The notes below the pieces were generated by a model. The model saw nothing but the letters and a program-made list of their open reading frames with translations, was not told the origin of the DNA and did not search any database. 64,000 nt of DNA from Brooklawnia sp032229645 (GTDB lineage Bacteria > Actinomycetota > Actinomycetes > Propionibacteriales > Propionibacteriaceae). The position numbers and the translations under genes are program-made. Positions 23,825-32,358 of the stretch are shown piece by piece (position 1 is the first letter of the stretch; every line of letters starts with the position of its first letter). The stretch lies in NCBI GenBank assembly GCA_963722295.1, contig CAVRLB010000010.1:62001-126000 (forward strand), in the 5' to 3' direction.

Positions 23825-24833
23825 CAGGGGTCAACTCCGGAAAGATCGGCGCAGCCTCATCCAGGCTACGGATTACACCCACGCACTTGGGCTGCCCGCT
23901 TGCTCGCTGCAGCCCAGCCACGCAGTACTGGAAATAGGTAAAGTTGTCGTGGAAGAGTATCTGCGAAAGGCCCTGCACTAGGACGCTATACATTGACGGC
24001 GGCCACAGCGTCGAGCACAACAAACCCCGAGGTTGTCCGTAAAGCGCGGATACCCGCCGCCAAATCGGGGTGAAACCGCGAACCATCATCGCGGTTACGG
24101 TGGCATTCGTCGTCCCAGAGATGACTGCTGGCAAAACCCCGGGATCGATTTTCTCATTGTTATGCATGATTTCGGCTATCCGGACCGCCACATCTCCGCT
24201 TTTCTGAAGCACTCCGTGCTGATCGAATTCGACTTGTGCCGGGTCTAGATCAGCATCGAGCGCAAGCGAGACGGCTTCTCCCAAGCACTCGGTACGGTGC
24301 CGAATCTGCAATCCAGATTCCGTCCGGAAATTGATCGTGGCCTCACCATAATCTCCGGATTTCTCTCCTCGCTCATCCACGAACTGTTTAAAGGCTGCGA
24401 GTCCGTAGACAAGCTCAAAGACATGCCTGCATCCAAAACTAAGCGGTTCAGCGACAACGGGCTCCCGCACCCGTAACGGGTGCCCGATCAAAGACTTACG
24501 CGCGTGCCGCTCAATAAATCTGCGAGAACAGGTCAGCCCCTGGCTTCCTTCGAATCTCTCATCAACATCCAGTCCAGAGACCATACCGAGGGTATCCCAG
24601 CGCAACGTCAAAGTTACCGGGAACGTAACATCGAACCGCTCGGCATTTGCCATATTGCACATCCATGCCGTTCCGAGCGGACCGTGCTCATCCTCACCGA
24701 TCCAATAGCCGAGCACTCGGCCACAGATACCTCCCCGCAGATCGCTTCTCGCAACAGCTTCGCGGATATCCATGGCATCCCACGGCCGATGCGGACGAGG
24801 CAAACAGCCAGCAATGTCTTGCAACGCGGTCAT
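23811..24833 (-). CDS. Unrecognised biosynthetic protein, 340 aa
   Basis: The start is taken at ATG 24833, which overlaps the upstream ligase stop by ATGA; a longer in-frame extension exists but lies inside that gene. The protein is soluble and of mixed alpha/beta type with several Cys/His residues (GGICGRVLGYWIGEDEHGPL, FGCRHVFELVYGL, MHNNEKIDPGVLPAV). No hydrolase, reductase or transferase signature is obvious. It is sandwiched, by overlaps, between two adenylating enzymes, so a role on a tethered or CoA/AMP-activated intermediate is likely. One of the least explained genes of the cluster. Confidence 0.7.
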   Translation of the reverse strand: MTALQDIAGCLPRPHRPWDAMDIREAVARSDLRGGICGRVLGYWIGEDEHGPLGTAWMCNMANAERFDVTFPVTLTLRWDTLGMVSGLDVDERFEGSQGLTCSRRFIERHARKSLIGHPLRVREPVVAEPLSFGCRHVFELVYGLAAFKQFVDERGEKSGDYGEATINFRTESGLQIRHRTECLGEAVSLALDADLDPAQVEFDQHGVLQKSGDVAVRIAEIMHNNEKIDPGVLPAVISGTTNATVTAMMVRGFTPIWRRVSALYGQPRGLLCSTLWPPSMYSVLVQGLSQILFHDNFTYFQYCVAGLQRASGQPKCVGVIRSLDEAAPIFPELTPDDII

Positions 24834-26659
24834 CGTAGGCCTCCAGGTCCGAAAAGAACCTGTTGATCTGCTGGAACACCGCTGATCGCCCACTCGCTAA
24901 GCTGTCGCTTGTTCACCTTGCCCGCAAGCAGAATCGGGACCTGCGCGACAATCTGATACTCGTCAGGCTGTTTATAGTCTGCGATCTGATGGGCCATCGC
25001 ATGGGCTAACGCCCCGGGATTCAGATCATAGCCAGGTAGCGGAACGACGAAGGCCACCAATTTCTCACCTAAAATGGGATGCGGAGCCCCTACCACACCA
25101 GCGGTCTGGACACCCGGCAGCTGTAGCAGTTGTTCCTCGATATCGCTGGGATAGACATTGAAACCTCCCCGGATAACCATGTCTTTACATCGACCGACGA
25201 TTGTCACGTTTTCGTCGTCATACCACCGGGCGAGGTCCCCCGTGTACAGCCAACCATCGGGATCGATCACTTCAGCTGTTTTCTCCGGGTTGCCGTAGTA
25301 CCCCTCCATCACATATCCCCGCACAGCGAGTTCGCCCGTGACTTCAGAACCGCGTGGCAGATCCCGACGCTCGGTATCGACGATCTTGATCTCGACCCCA
25401 GGGATGGGCCGTCCAACAGTGTTAAACCGCACATCGTCCGGATCTCCGACCCTGGTCATCGTCGCGATCGACCCCGACTCCACCAAGCCGTAAGCGTTGA
25501 GTAGCTCACAGCCGAGCCGGCCCTCGATCTGGCGGGCTAGTTCAGGGCTACAGACAGACCCGGAGACCACGAGCCGTTCCAACGCATCGAAACGTGCAAA
25601 GCCCATCGCACGTGCGTGCAGGAGCAGAGACCACATCGTCGGCTGAGTGTGAATGCACTGTTCCTGGCCCGTCGATACTTGTTTCAGGATGTCGTTCGGA
25701 TTGAAACTCGACATCATGTGGAAGCCGGACTCGCGAGCGAAGTTCTCGAACAGGCTCAGGAATCCCTGAGCCGAGTAGAGGGGTGCAATCGATAGTGCCC
25801 TCAATTCCGGAGGCCCGAAGGTGTAGCAGGTAGTCGAAGCGATCATGACGATGTCGCTATTGCGGGTCATGACTCCTTTGGGCGACCCGGTTGTACCAGA
25901 GGTATATGAGATCATTGCGATGTCATCGCCAAAGACAGGTTCCAACTGTGGCTCCATACCTGCTTCGATGAGATCGTGGAAACGGATAAACGGGCTGGCA
26001 ACGTTATCGGCGAGGACCACCACTGTGTTCAACGGCAACCCTTCGGCGATCAGGTGGCGGGTGATCTCCAAATATGACTTTCCGGCCCCTCGCTCCTGCA
26101 GAACTACCGCGGTCGCTCCACAATCCTCCAGCACATTGCGCATCTCCCGCTCCTGCCACCTGCTGTTGAGCGGAACAGGCAAGGCTCCCAAAACGAACAG
26201 CGCGAAATAACAATGGATGTATTCGAGGCAGTTCTCCATCAATAATGCCACTCTGTCGCCGCGGGCCACTCCGCGGATCTGAAGCCCACCGGCCAAAGAC
26301 AGCACATCCCGACGAAGCTCTTCGTAACTGATTGCACGATCATCGAATCGCAGTGCCACCTCGCTCAGATGGCGTCCGCAAATATCCAAGAACATCTCCC
26401 GGATGGTAGAATTCTCTGCGCCGAGCGCCAGATTGATGGCGTGCACCCAGCCGATCGGAGAATCATGCTCGCCCGATTCCCGAAGCCGCGCGCACGGTAC
26501 GCCCCAGCGCTCGGCTACCGCGGCTTTGAGAACAACGCGTCGATCGTCGTCCAATACCCCCGTAGCGGTCATCGGCAGCGTCAGAGGGATCTCACCCAGT
26601 TCGCTGAAGAGTTCTCTCAGCAGCGTTATCAGTTCTTCTTCTCGGACGCTATTCATCAT
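24830..26659 (-). CDS. AMP-forming ligase with N-terminal carrier-like extension, 609 aa
   Basis: Residues about 90-600 form a full ANL enzyme: AMISYTSGTTGSPKGVM (A3), LNAYGLVESGSI (A5), WLYTGDLARWYDDEN (A7), GRCKDMVIRGGFNVYPSDIE (A8) and LLAGKVNKRQL with the catalytic C-terminal Lys. The first about 80 residues resemble an ACP fold in length and helix pattern but have no DSL serine, so this part cannot be phosphopantetheinylated. The pattern is closest to acyl-CoA or aryl-acid ligases. Together with the second ligase and two free ACPs it suggests two separately activated building blocks. Confidence 0.88.
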   Translation of the reverse strand: MMNSVREEELITLLRELFSELGEIPLTLPMTATGVLDDDRRVVLKAAVAERWGVPCARLRESGEHDSPIGWVHAINLALGAENSTIREMFLDICGRHLSEVALRFDDRAISYEELRRDVLSLAGGLQIRGVARGDRVALLMENCLEYIHCYFALFVLGALPVPLNSRWQEREMRNVLEDCGATAVVLQERGAGKSYLEITRHLIAEGLPLNTVVVLADNVASPFIRFHDLIEAGMEPQLEPVFGDDIAMISYTSGTTGSPKGVMTRNSDIVMIASTTCYTFGPPELRALSIAPLYSAQGFLSLFENFARESGFHMMSSFNPNDILKQVSTGQEQCIHTQPTMWSLLLHARAMGFARFDALERLVVSGSVCSPELARQIEGRLGCELLNAYGLVESGSIATMTRVGDPDDVRFNTVGRPIPGVEIKIVDTERRDLPRGSEVTGELAVRGYVMEGYYGNPEKTAEVIDPDGWLYTGDLARWYDDENVTIVGRCKDMVIRGGFNVYPSDIEEQLLQLPGVQTAGVVGAPHPILGEKLVAFVVPLPGYDLNPGALAHAMAHQIADYKQPDEYQIVAQVPILLAGKVNKRQLSEWAISGVPADQQVLFGPGGLR

Positions 26660-26714
26660 TACCTTTACCTAGGGTGGTTTGTAGTCGAATGTGCGGGCGG
26701 GAGACTATAGACTC

Positions 26715-27470
26715 ATGAGCATCGATTACCGGAACGCCGAGGCTTCGATTATGGTTTGTTCTCTCACGATGGTCCGCCCCCAGAGCCGGCTTGTGCTGCA
26801 TGAATTTCTGACAACCACCGAGCGCAGGCGCGTCGCTGAACTGCGACACCGCAATGACCAGGACCGGTTCACAATCGGTCGATGCGCAGTCCGCAGCCTG
26901 GCCGCCCGCAAGCTCGACTGTAATCCCAGCGATGTCAGCCTTGCTCTTGATCGTCGCGGCCGCCCATGGCTCCCCGGGAGCGGCCTTGAGTGCTCTATCT
27001 CGCACAGCGGAGACATGGTCGCAGTTGGTGTGGCGAAGCGCCGGATCGGAGTAGATATACAGAATCGTCCCGAGACCATCCCTCACGGCTGGACACGTAT
27101 TTTGCTGGCTGAGGAAACCGAGAGAGTTGGGCTCGACGAAACCGGTCACTTTCTTCACCGCTGGTCCCAAGTCGAAGCGATCGTCAAGTTCACCGGCCTC
27201 GGTTTGGGCACTTCCCCGAAGACCACGCGTATTTTGCTGCGCCAAGAGGGCCTGACTTCGCACTATCGCACACCGCTGGGGCCGGCGACCTGCGCAACGT
27301 TGGAACTCTCCGCCGATCATGCGCTGTCGGCCTGCAGCGGGGGCGTTTTCGTATGGCGGGTCCAGCCCGAACCCGACGATTTGGTCGCTAACCATCTGAG
27401 GTCCCTACGCAGCTGGCTGGGAAGCCCAATAGCCGAAGCATCCGATCAGTGTCGTCCCAGTTCGCAATGA
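26715..27470 (+). CDS. 4'-phosphopantetheinyl transferase, Sfp type
   Basis: This is the only rightward gene in the cluster. The diagnostic residues are SISHSGDMVAVGVAKRRIGVDIQ (Asp for Mg2+), and WSQVEAIVKFTGLGLG, the counterpart of the W(T/S)xxEAxxK motif. It would activate the carrier domains of the NRPS, PKS and free ACPs. The ATG at 26715 is preferred; a GTG at 26691 is possible. Its 3' end overlaps the convergent SDR gene by 83 bp, and its 5' end is divergent from the 609-aa ligase with only about 55 bp between. Confidence 0.88.
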   Translation: MSIDYRNAEASIMVCSLTMVRPQSRLVLHEFLTTTERRRVAELRHRNDQDRFTIGRCAVRSLAARKLDCNPSDVSLALDRRGRPWLPGSGLECSISHSGDMVAVGVAKRRIGVDIQNRPETIPHGWTRILLAEETERVGLDETGHFLHRWSQVEAIVKFTGLGLGTSPKTTRILLRQEGLTSHYRTPLGPATCATLELSADHALSACSGGVFVWRVQPEPDDLVANHLRSLRSWLGSPIAEASDQCRPSSQ

Positions 27471-28389
27471 GCGCCTCGTCGCGCAGCGCGCAGGCTGGCA
27501 ATGATGCGGCGCAAGGCAAGGCTGCCCCATGCCGATGCCGGTACCAGAAGACTTCGCGCGGGAGCGTCGCGTCCACCAACGAAAGCACCTGCCGAGCGGA
27601 ACTCGGCCCGGTGTCGAAGACACTGGGAAACACTCCGGCCAGCCGGGTACCCGCGATGCCCAACAACCGGCATAGCGTCGGAGACAGCGGACGCAGCATT
27701 CCGCTCTCGGCCACCGTCCCGGGGTCGAAGACTCGCGAGTAAATCGCTGGTGTGACCCGCGAAGCCTGAACCACCATCCGTGCGAGGGCGAGTTTCGCGG
27801 TCGCATAGATTCGTAGCGGCGCCAGACAAGCTGGCGAAATTATCGTCCGCCCATCTCCAGTGAGCACTCCGGCTAGCGGCCCAGGCCACGGACCACCGCC
27901 AAACCGAGACGCCTCAACTCGCTGGAGAAAGTCTGGTGCGCTCGTAGGTTTGCTCGTGAAGTTGACGCAAGCGACCAGACAAGCTTGCTCGGCCAGATCG
28001 TCCATGATTGCCCGCAGCATCGCTGCGTGCCCGAGATAGCTCACGGCGAACGAAAGAGGCACTCCCTGGGCGGAACGGCGGCGCATATCGAGCGTCTGAA
28101 CGGCGGCCTTCATGACGACAGCGCGCAGCGGCGGCAGGTCCGCGTCAACGAGCATGCCGTGCAATGCCCGCGCGCCAGTGCACACCGATTCCAGATCAGC
28201 CAGATCCATCTGCAAAGGCACCACCCGAGAACCGCTCGAACCGGCTAGTTCACCGGCAATCCGGCATCCCGCCTCAAGATCCCGACATGCAAGCACGACA
28301 GTCCAGCCACGATGCGCCGCTTCGTCGGCGATCCTGCGACCGATACCGGCGGTGCCTCCGGTCAGCAGCAGAGTCTGGTTAGGAGGCAT
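27388..28389 (-). CDS. Short-chain dehydrogenase/reductase family protein, 333 aa
   Basis: The Rossmann motif is LLLTGGTAGIGRRIA and the catalytic YxxxK is YATAK in RIYATAKLALARM. An expected NxAG-type segment is replaced by VMKAAVQT, so the fold is kept but this part is divergent. The substrate could be a carrier-bound keto group or a free intermediate. It overlaps the ACP gene upstream by 11 nt and converges on the PPTase gene. Confidence 0.82.
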   Translation of the reverse strand: MPPNQTLLLTGGTAGIGRRIADEAAHRGWTVVLACRDLEAGCRIAGELAGSSGSRVVPLQMDLADLESVCTGARALHGMLVDADLPPLRAVVMKAAVQTLDMRRRSAQGVPLSFAVSYLGHAAMLRAIMDDLAEQACLVACVNFTSKPTSAPDFLQRVEASRFGGGPWPGPLAGVLTGDGRTIISPACLAPLRIYATAKLALARMVVQASRVTPAIYSRVFDPGTVAESGMLRPLSPTLCRLLGIAGTRLAGVFPSVFDTGPSSARQVLSLVDATLPREVFWYRHRHGAALPCAASLPACALRDEALIANWDDTDRMLRLLGFPASCVGTSDG

Positions 28390-28636
28390 TCCTGGCTCCT
28401 GTGGCGTCCATCAGCGTAGTCACCAACCTGTAGAAATCCCCTATCGTTCGGCATTCCACAAGATCCTCCGCTGGCAAAACCACCCCGTATTCAACCTCGA
28501 TTTTGTCACCTAAAGTCACCAAGCCGAGTGAGTCGATTCCGAACGCAGCAGCCGCATCAGTACTGGGCCCGAGATCAGCGCAAGACACCCCATAGGTCTT
28601 GGACAGGAATCTGGTCAAATCATCGAAAGTCAACAT
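28379..28636 (-). CDS. Acyl carrier protein (discrete), second copy
   Basis: The 85-aa carrier protein has the classic attachment motif FGIDSLGLVTLGDKIE (Ser) and C-terminal helix (TIGDFYRLVTTLMD). It lies between the type II thioesterase (9 nt apart) and the SDR (overlap). With the other free ACP it suggests separate loading routes for two acyl groups, or supply of an extender unit to the AT-less PKS. Confidence 0.88.
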   Translation of the reverse strand: MLTFDDLTRFLSKTYGVSCADLGPSTDAAAAFGIDSLGLVTLGDKIEVEYGVVLPAEDLVECRTIGDFYRLVTTLMDATGARNAS

Positions 28637-28645
28637 GATTTCTCC

Positions 28646-29350
28646 TTATGTGAGGGAACAGTTCTGGTAGTCGCGAGTCACCCACCCGGCCAATCGATCC
28701 GGCACCTCGGCGTCCTCGTACAAGAAAAAGTGTCCGCCAGCGAAAGTGTGCTCCTCGTAATGAGCACTGGTCATGGTGCGCCATCCTGAACCAGAGATAG
28801 CCGTAAGCGGATCGTTGTCGCCGAATAGCGCGATGATCGGGCAACGCAATACTCGCGCGTCACGGCAGGCATATTCGTCGAGAATCTGATAGTCGGCCCG
28901 CAGTGGCTCGTAGAAAGTCTCCCGCAAATCATGGCGCCGCAGAACCTGTGACGGAATCTGCGCATAATCGGCTATCTTGCGCAGGAAAGCATCCTCGTCC
29001 AAATTTGCCACCGGATCGGCACTCGGCGCCGATCGCGGCATCGTATTTCCAGCAACGATGAGCAGCGCCGGCCCGGGAAACTCTTCCTGTTCCAGCGCCA
29101 CTGCGACTTCATACGCGAGCCACGCACCCATGCTATGCCCGAGCAGGCAAAACGGTTCGTGCAGGTAAGGCGAGATCTGCTCCACAGCGTCCGATGCATA
29201 TTCCTTCATGCTTTTCAGACGCGGCTCCCGAATCCGATGGCCATGGCCGGGACGCTCCATAGGGACCAACTCACAGGCATCCAAACGCTGGATGAGCCGG
29301 CCGAAGGCGGCCGCCGTACCACCGGCATGCGCGAAACAGAAAACCTTCAT
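28646..29350 (-). CDS. Type II (editing) thioesterase
   Basis: The 234-aa alpha/beta hydrolase of the GrsT/RifR type has N-terminal FCFAHAGGTAAAF, the nucleophile elbow LLGHSMGAWLA, the Asp in FGDNDPLTA and the His in FAGGHFFLYED. These enzymes clear mis-primed carrier domains of NRPS/PKS lines. The start overlaps the PKS stop by ATGA. Confidence 0.93.
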   Translation of the reverse strand: MKVFCFAHAGGTAAAFGRLIQRLDACELVPMERPGHGHRIREPRLKSMKEYASDAVEQISPYLHEPFCLLGHSMGAWLAYEVAVALEQEEFPGPALLIVAGNTMPRSAPSADPVANLDEDAFLRKIADYAQIPSQVLRRHDLRETFYEPLRADYQILDEYACRDARVLRCPIIALFGDNDPLTAISGSGWRTMTSAHYEEHTFAGGHFFLYEDAEVPDRLAGWVTRDYQNCSLT

Positions 29351-32300
29351 CGCCAGCCTATCTCAGCAAGCGATTTCAGCCAGATATCGACCTGGTGAGC
29401 CACCGCGCACAGATTCACGCCCGACATCATGGACATGTGGTTCCCGGGCACAGTAACGATATGACAGTCGCCATCGATGTAGTCGGCCCACTCAGAGCGG
29501 GGATATTCTACGATACCGAGCTCATCCAAGGACTCTTGCGGCATCGGATCGGCCGCACAGATCAAGGCGAGGTCGCCAGGGAAATTCGCCGGCGGCTCGA
29601 AGGACAAGATCTGGTGGCAGTAGAGCCATTTCTCGACGATGTTCTTGCTCTCGTCGGCGGTGAGCCCTCGTTCGGTAAGCACTTTGCGGAATTCTTCGCT
29701 ATCTCTTGGCACCGACTGCCCGAAACGCTTGGAATCAATACCCAGAGTGTCCAGTAGGTAGCTGAGCATTCCTGGTGGAATGCTCGATCCGAGGTGAACA
29801 CTGGAGTAGCTCATCGGCGGCAGCGCATCAACGAGGCATGGCGGGGCCACCTGCCGTCCCTCAGCAGCCAGTAACCGAGCGGTTTCAAGAGCCAGATTGC
29901 CCCCAGCAGAGTACCCACTGATCTGTACCGGGCCATCGGGCTGCCAGCTTGTTATCTGCTGTGCGTAGCACGAAGCGAGCTCCCCCAGCGTCTGAAAATC
30001 CTGGTAGTTCGCAGGCAACGAAATACCAACGAGCCTTGATGGCACATTCATCAGGTGGCTCATCGCCAGGTATTGGAAGACGGTTCCTCCTGCCGGGTGA
30101 ATGAAGAAGACCGGATCCATACCGATCTCCGCATCGTCGCGCAGTACCCGGAGGTTCCCCGGGACTACTGAAACCGGAGGCGGTGCCGACGCCTCATGCT
30201 TCTCCGCCATCAACGCGATCTCACGGAGGCTGGTGGCTGCCAGCAGATCGGAAAGCGCCAATGACGGATAGTCGCTGCTCAGCCTGTCGAGCACATCGAT
30301 CGCTTGTAAAGAATCGCCGCCCAACGCGAAGAAGTCGCTATCAGGCCCGGCATCCACTCGCAGAACTGCGCTGACCTCCGCGACGATCCGATCCAGCGCG
30401 GTGGGAGCATCGGTGCTCAGTGCTGGTTCAGTTGCCGGGACCGCAGAGTGAGGAAACCCGGCACCCCAGCGCGCGTCACCGTCGCCGGGGCCGACCCAGT
30501 GGCAAGTGCGAGCTAGCGGATAATTCGGGACGGACACCCTTCGGACGCCGGTGCCGGCGAAAAGCGGGGTGAGGTTCTTCACACCTGGCGCTGCTGCCAG
30601 AAAACTCAACAGGCTGAGTAGAGCTTTCCGCTCTCTCTTCTGCAGTACACCGACCCAACTGGCGCTCTCCGGCTCCGGTAGAGCGGCGACGATCTCCGAT
30701 ACCGCACCATCCAATCTCAAGCCAGCGATTTCAGTGGCCTGCGGAGCCACTGCGGCGACTGCTAGGAGAACCGCGACCTCGGCACGCTGGTGATCTGGAA
30801 GAAGGTCCGCTTTGACGACGGCAAATTCATAGCAGGCATCAAGGAATGGAAGAATCCCATCGGGTGCCTGCGCCACCTGATCGGCAATCTCAAGCAAGCT
30901 GACCGTGGCAGGAAGGTCGGAGCCCAACCCGATCACTTCCGAGTAGGGCAAGGCCCGATCATTGCGGAGGACAGAATATGCAGCATCCCAGGGGTCTGTT
31001 CCACGGTCGACTGTTACTCGCAATGCATCCGTCTGGACGACGATGTCGTCGCTCCGGATTCCGGAAATCGGCGCTAGGGAGGGAAGTGGCGATCGCCTAG
31101 CTCCACCGCTCTTGGTTCCACCGGGATACGCGCTGACCACAGCGTGTGCGTTGGTTCCGCCAACTCCAAATGAGCTGATGCAAATATGCCGCAGGTCGCG
31201 TTCCAGCGGCTGAACGGGGAAAGCGAAGGTACCCCTGCTGTTGTCGATTTCGGGGTTGAGCGAATCAAAATTGATCAGTGGCGGAATTACTCCAGTGCGG
31301 AGCATGCCGACCACCTTAACCAAGGATGTCAGTCCGGCCGCACAGTCGAGATGACCAATATTGGCCTTGATGCTGCCCACGGGCAGGTTCATAGTGTGTC
31401 CATCGAAGACTCTGTTCAGCGCCCGTACTTCGATAGGATCTCCCAGGGCAGTTCCCGTGCCGTGCGCCTCGATATAGTCGATCTCTCGCTGGTGTATACC
31501 GGCCACAGACAGTGCCTCCCGGATGACCTCTTCTTCCCCAGCGATGCTCGGGGCCGAATAGCCGATCTTGTCGTGGCCATCGTTATTCGCCGCAATGCCA
31601 TCGATGACCGCAAGAATCGGATCGTGATCGGCAAGGGCGTCTTCCAGCCGCCGCAGCACTACGGCGCTGCAGCCATTGCCTTTCATCGTGCCTGCTCCGA
31701 CCGCATCGAAAGGCCGGCAGAATCCATCTGCAGAAAAAATCGAATCCTTGAAGTGTCGCCGAGTAGCACGTTGTGGAACGGTCAGTGAGCAAGCCGCCAC
31801 AAGCGTCCCATCGCACTCGTAGTCCAGCAGACTCCGGCAAGCGACCTGGAGAGCAACCAGCGAGGACGAGCATGCGGTCTGAATCGTCATGGCCGGCCCG
31901 AGCAGGTTCAACCGATACGCCAACCGTGTGGCGACACTGTCCGGAATATTGCCGATCATGGTGAGCATGTCGGCATCACGAACACAATCCGGTCTGGCCA
32001 CCAAGACATTGTTCAACAGGTATGTACTGAAAGATGCGGATGCGAACACGCCCCAGGTCCGGGCTGTACCGTCTGCATACCCGGCGTTCTCCAGCGCCTG
32101 AAAACCACATGTCAACAGGAGCCGCTGTTGTGGATCGGTTAGCGCGGACTCGCCAGGCGACATACCGAAGAACTCGTGGTCGAACTCGTCCGCACCCGGC
32201 ACGATCGGGTAACGCGGAATATGGCCAGCTGCAACGGGAGGGTCGGCCTGAATGTTCAGTTCACGCCCAGCACCCAGCGCGTCCCACAGCTCATCGGTAG

Positions 32301-32358
32301 ACCAAGCAGAACTGTAGCGCCCTGCCATGGAGACAATCGCAATTTCGAATCCACTCAT
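29347..32358 (-). CDS. PKS module KS-(AT lost)-ACP-TE, 1003 aa
   Basis: The ketosynthase (about 1-425) has all three catalytic residues: Cys163 in TIQTACSSS, His299 in EAHGTGTA and His336 in NIGH. Residues 430-625 are only about 200 long. They begin like a KS-AT linker (WDAAYSVLRNDRALPYSEV) and end like the region after an AT (VSVPNYPLARTCHWV), but no GHSxG acyltransferase core lies between. ACP Ser683 is in LGGDSLQ. The C-terminal thioesterase (about 750-1003) has GYSAGG (Ser817) and a late NH motif (VPGNHMS). Malonyl loading must therefore come in trans or from fatty-acid synthesis, or the KS does a different condensation. Confidence 0.92.
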   Translation of the reverse strand: MSGFEIAIVSMAGRYSSAWSTDELWDALGAGRELNIQADPPVAAGHIPRYPIVPGADEFDHEFFGMSPGESALTDPQQRLLLTCGFQALENAGYADGTARTWGVFASASFSTYLLNNVLVARPDCVRDADMLTMIGNIPDSVATRLAYRLNLLGPAMTIQTACSSSLVALQVACRSLLDYECDGTLVAACSLTVPQRATRRHFKDSIFSADGFCRPFDAVGAGTMKGNGCSAVVLRRLEDALADHDPILAVIDGIAANNDGHDKIGYSAPSIAGEEEVIREALSVAGIHQREIDYIEAHGTGTALGDPIEVRALNRVFDGHTMNLPVGSIKANIGHLDCAAGLTSLVKVVGMLRTGVIPPLINFDSLNPEIDNSRGTFAFPVQPLERDLRHICISSFGVGGTNAHAVVSAYPGGTKSGGARRSPLPSLAPISGIRSDDIVVQTDALRVTVDRGTDPWDAAYSVLRNDRALPYSEVIGLGSDLPATVSLLEIADQVAQAPDGILPFLDACYEFAVVKADLLPDHQRAEVAVLLAVAAVAPQATEIAGLRLDGAVSEIVAALPEPESASWVGVLQKRERKALLSLLSFLAAAPGVKNLTPLFAGTGVRRVSVPNYPLARTCHWVGPGDGDARWGAGFPHSAVPATEPALSTDAPTALDRIVAEVSAVLRVDAGPDSDFFALGGDSLQAIDVLDRLSSDYPSLALSDLLAATSLREIALMAEKHEASAPPPVSVVPGNLRVLRDDAEIGMDPVFFIHPAGGTVFQYLAMSHLMNVPSRLVGISLPANYQDFQTLGELASCYAQQITSWQPDGPVQISGYSAGGNLALETARLLAAEGRQVAPPCLVDALPPMSYSSVHLGSSIPPGMLSYLLDTLGIDSKRFGQSVPRDSEEFRKVLTERGLTADESKNIVEKWLYCHQILSFEPPANFPGDLALICAADPMPQESLDELGIVEYPRSEWADYIDGDCHIVTVPGNHMSMMSGVNLCAVAHQVDIWLKSLAEIGWR

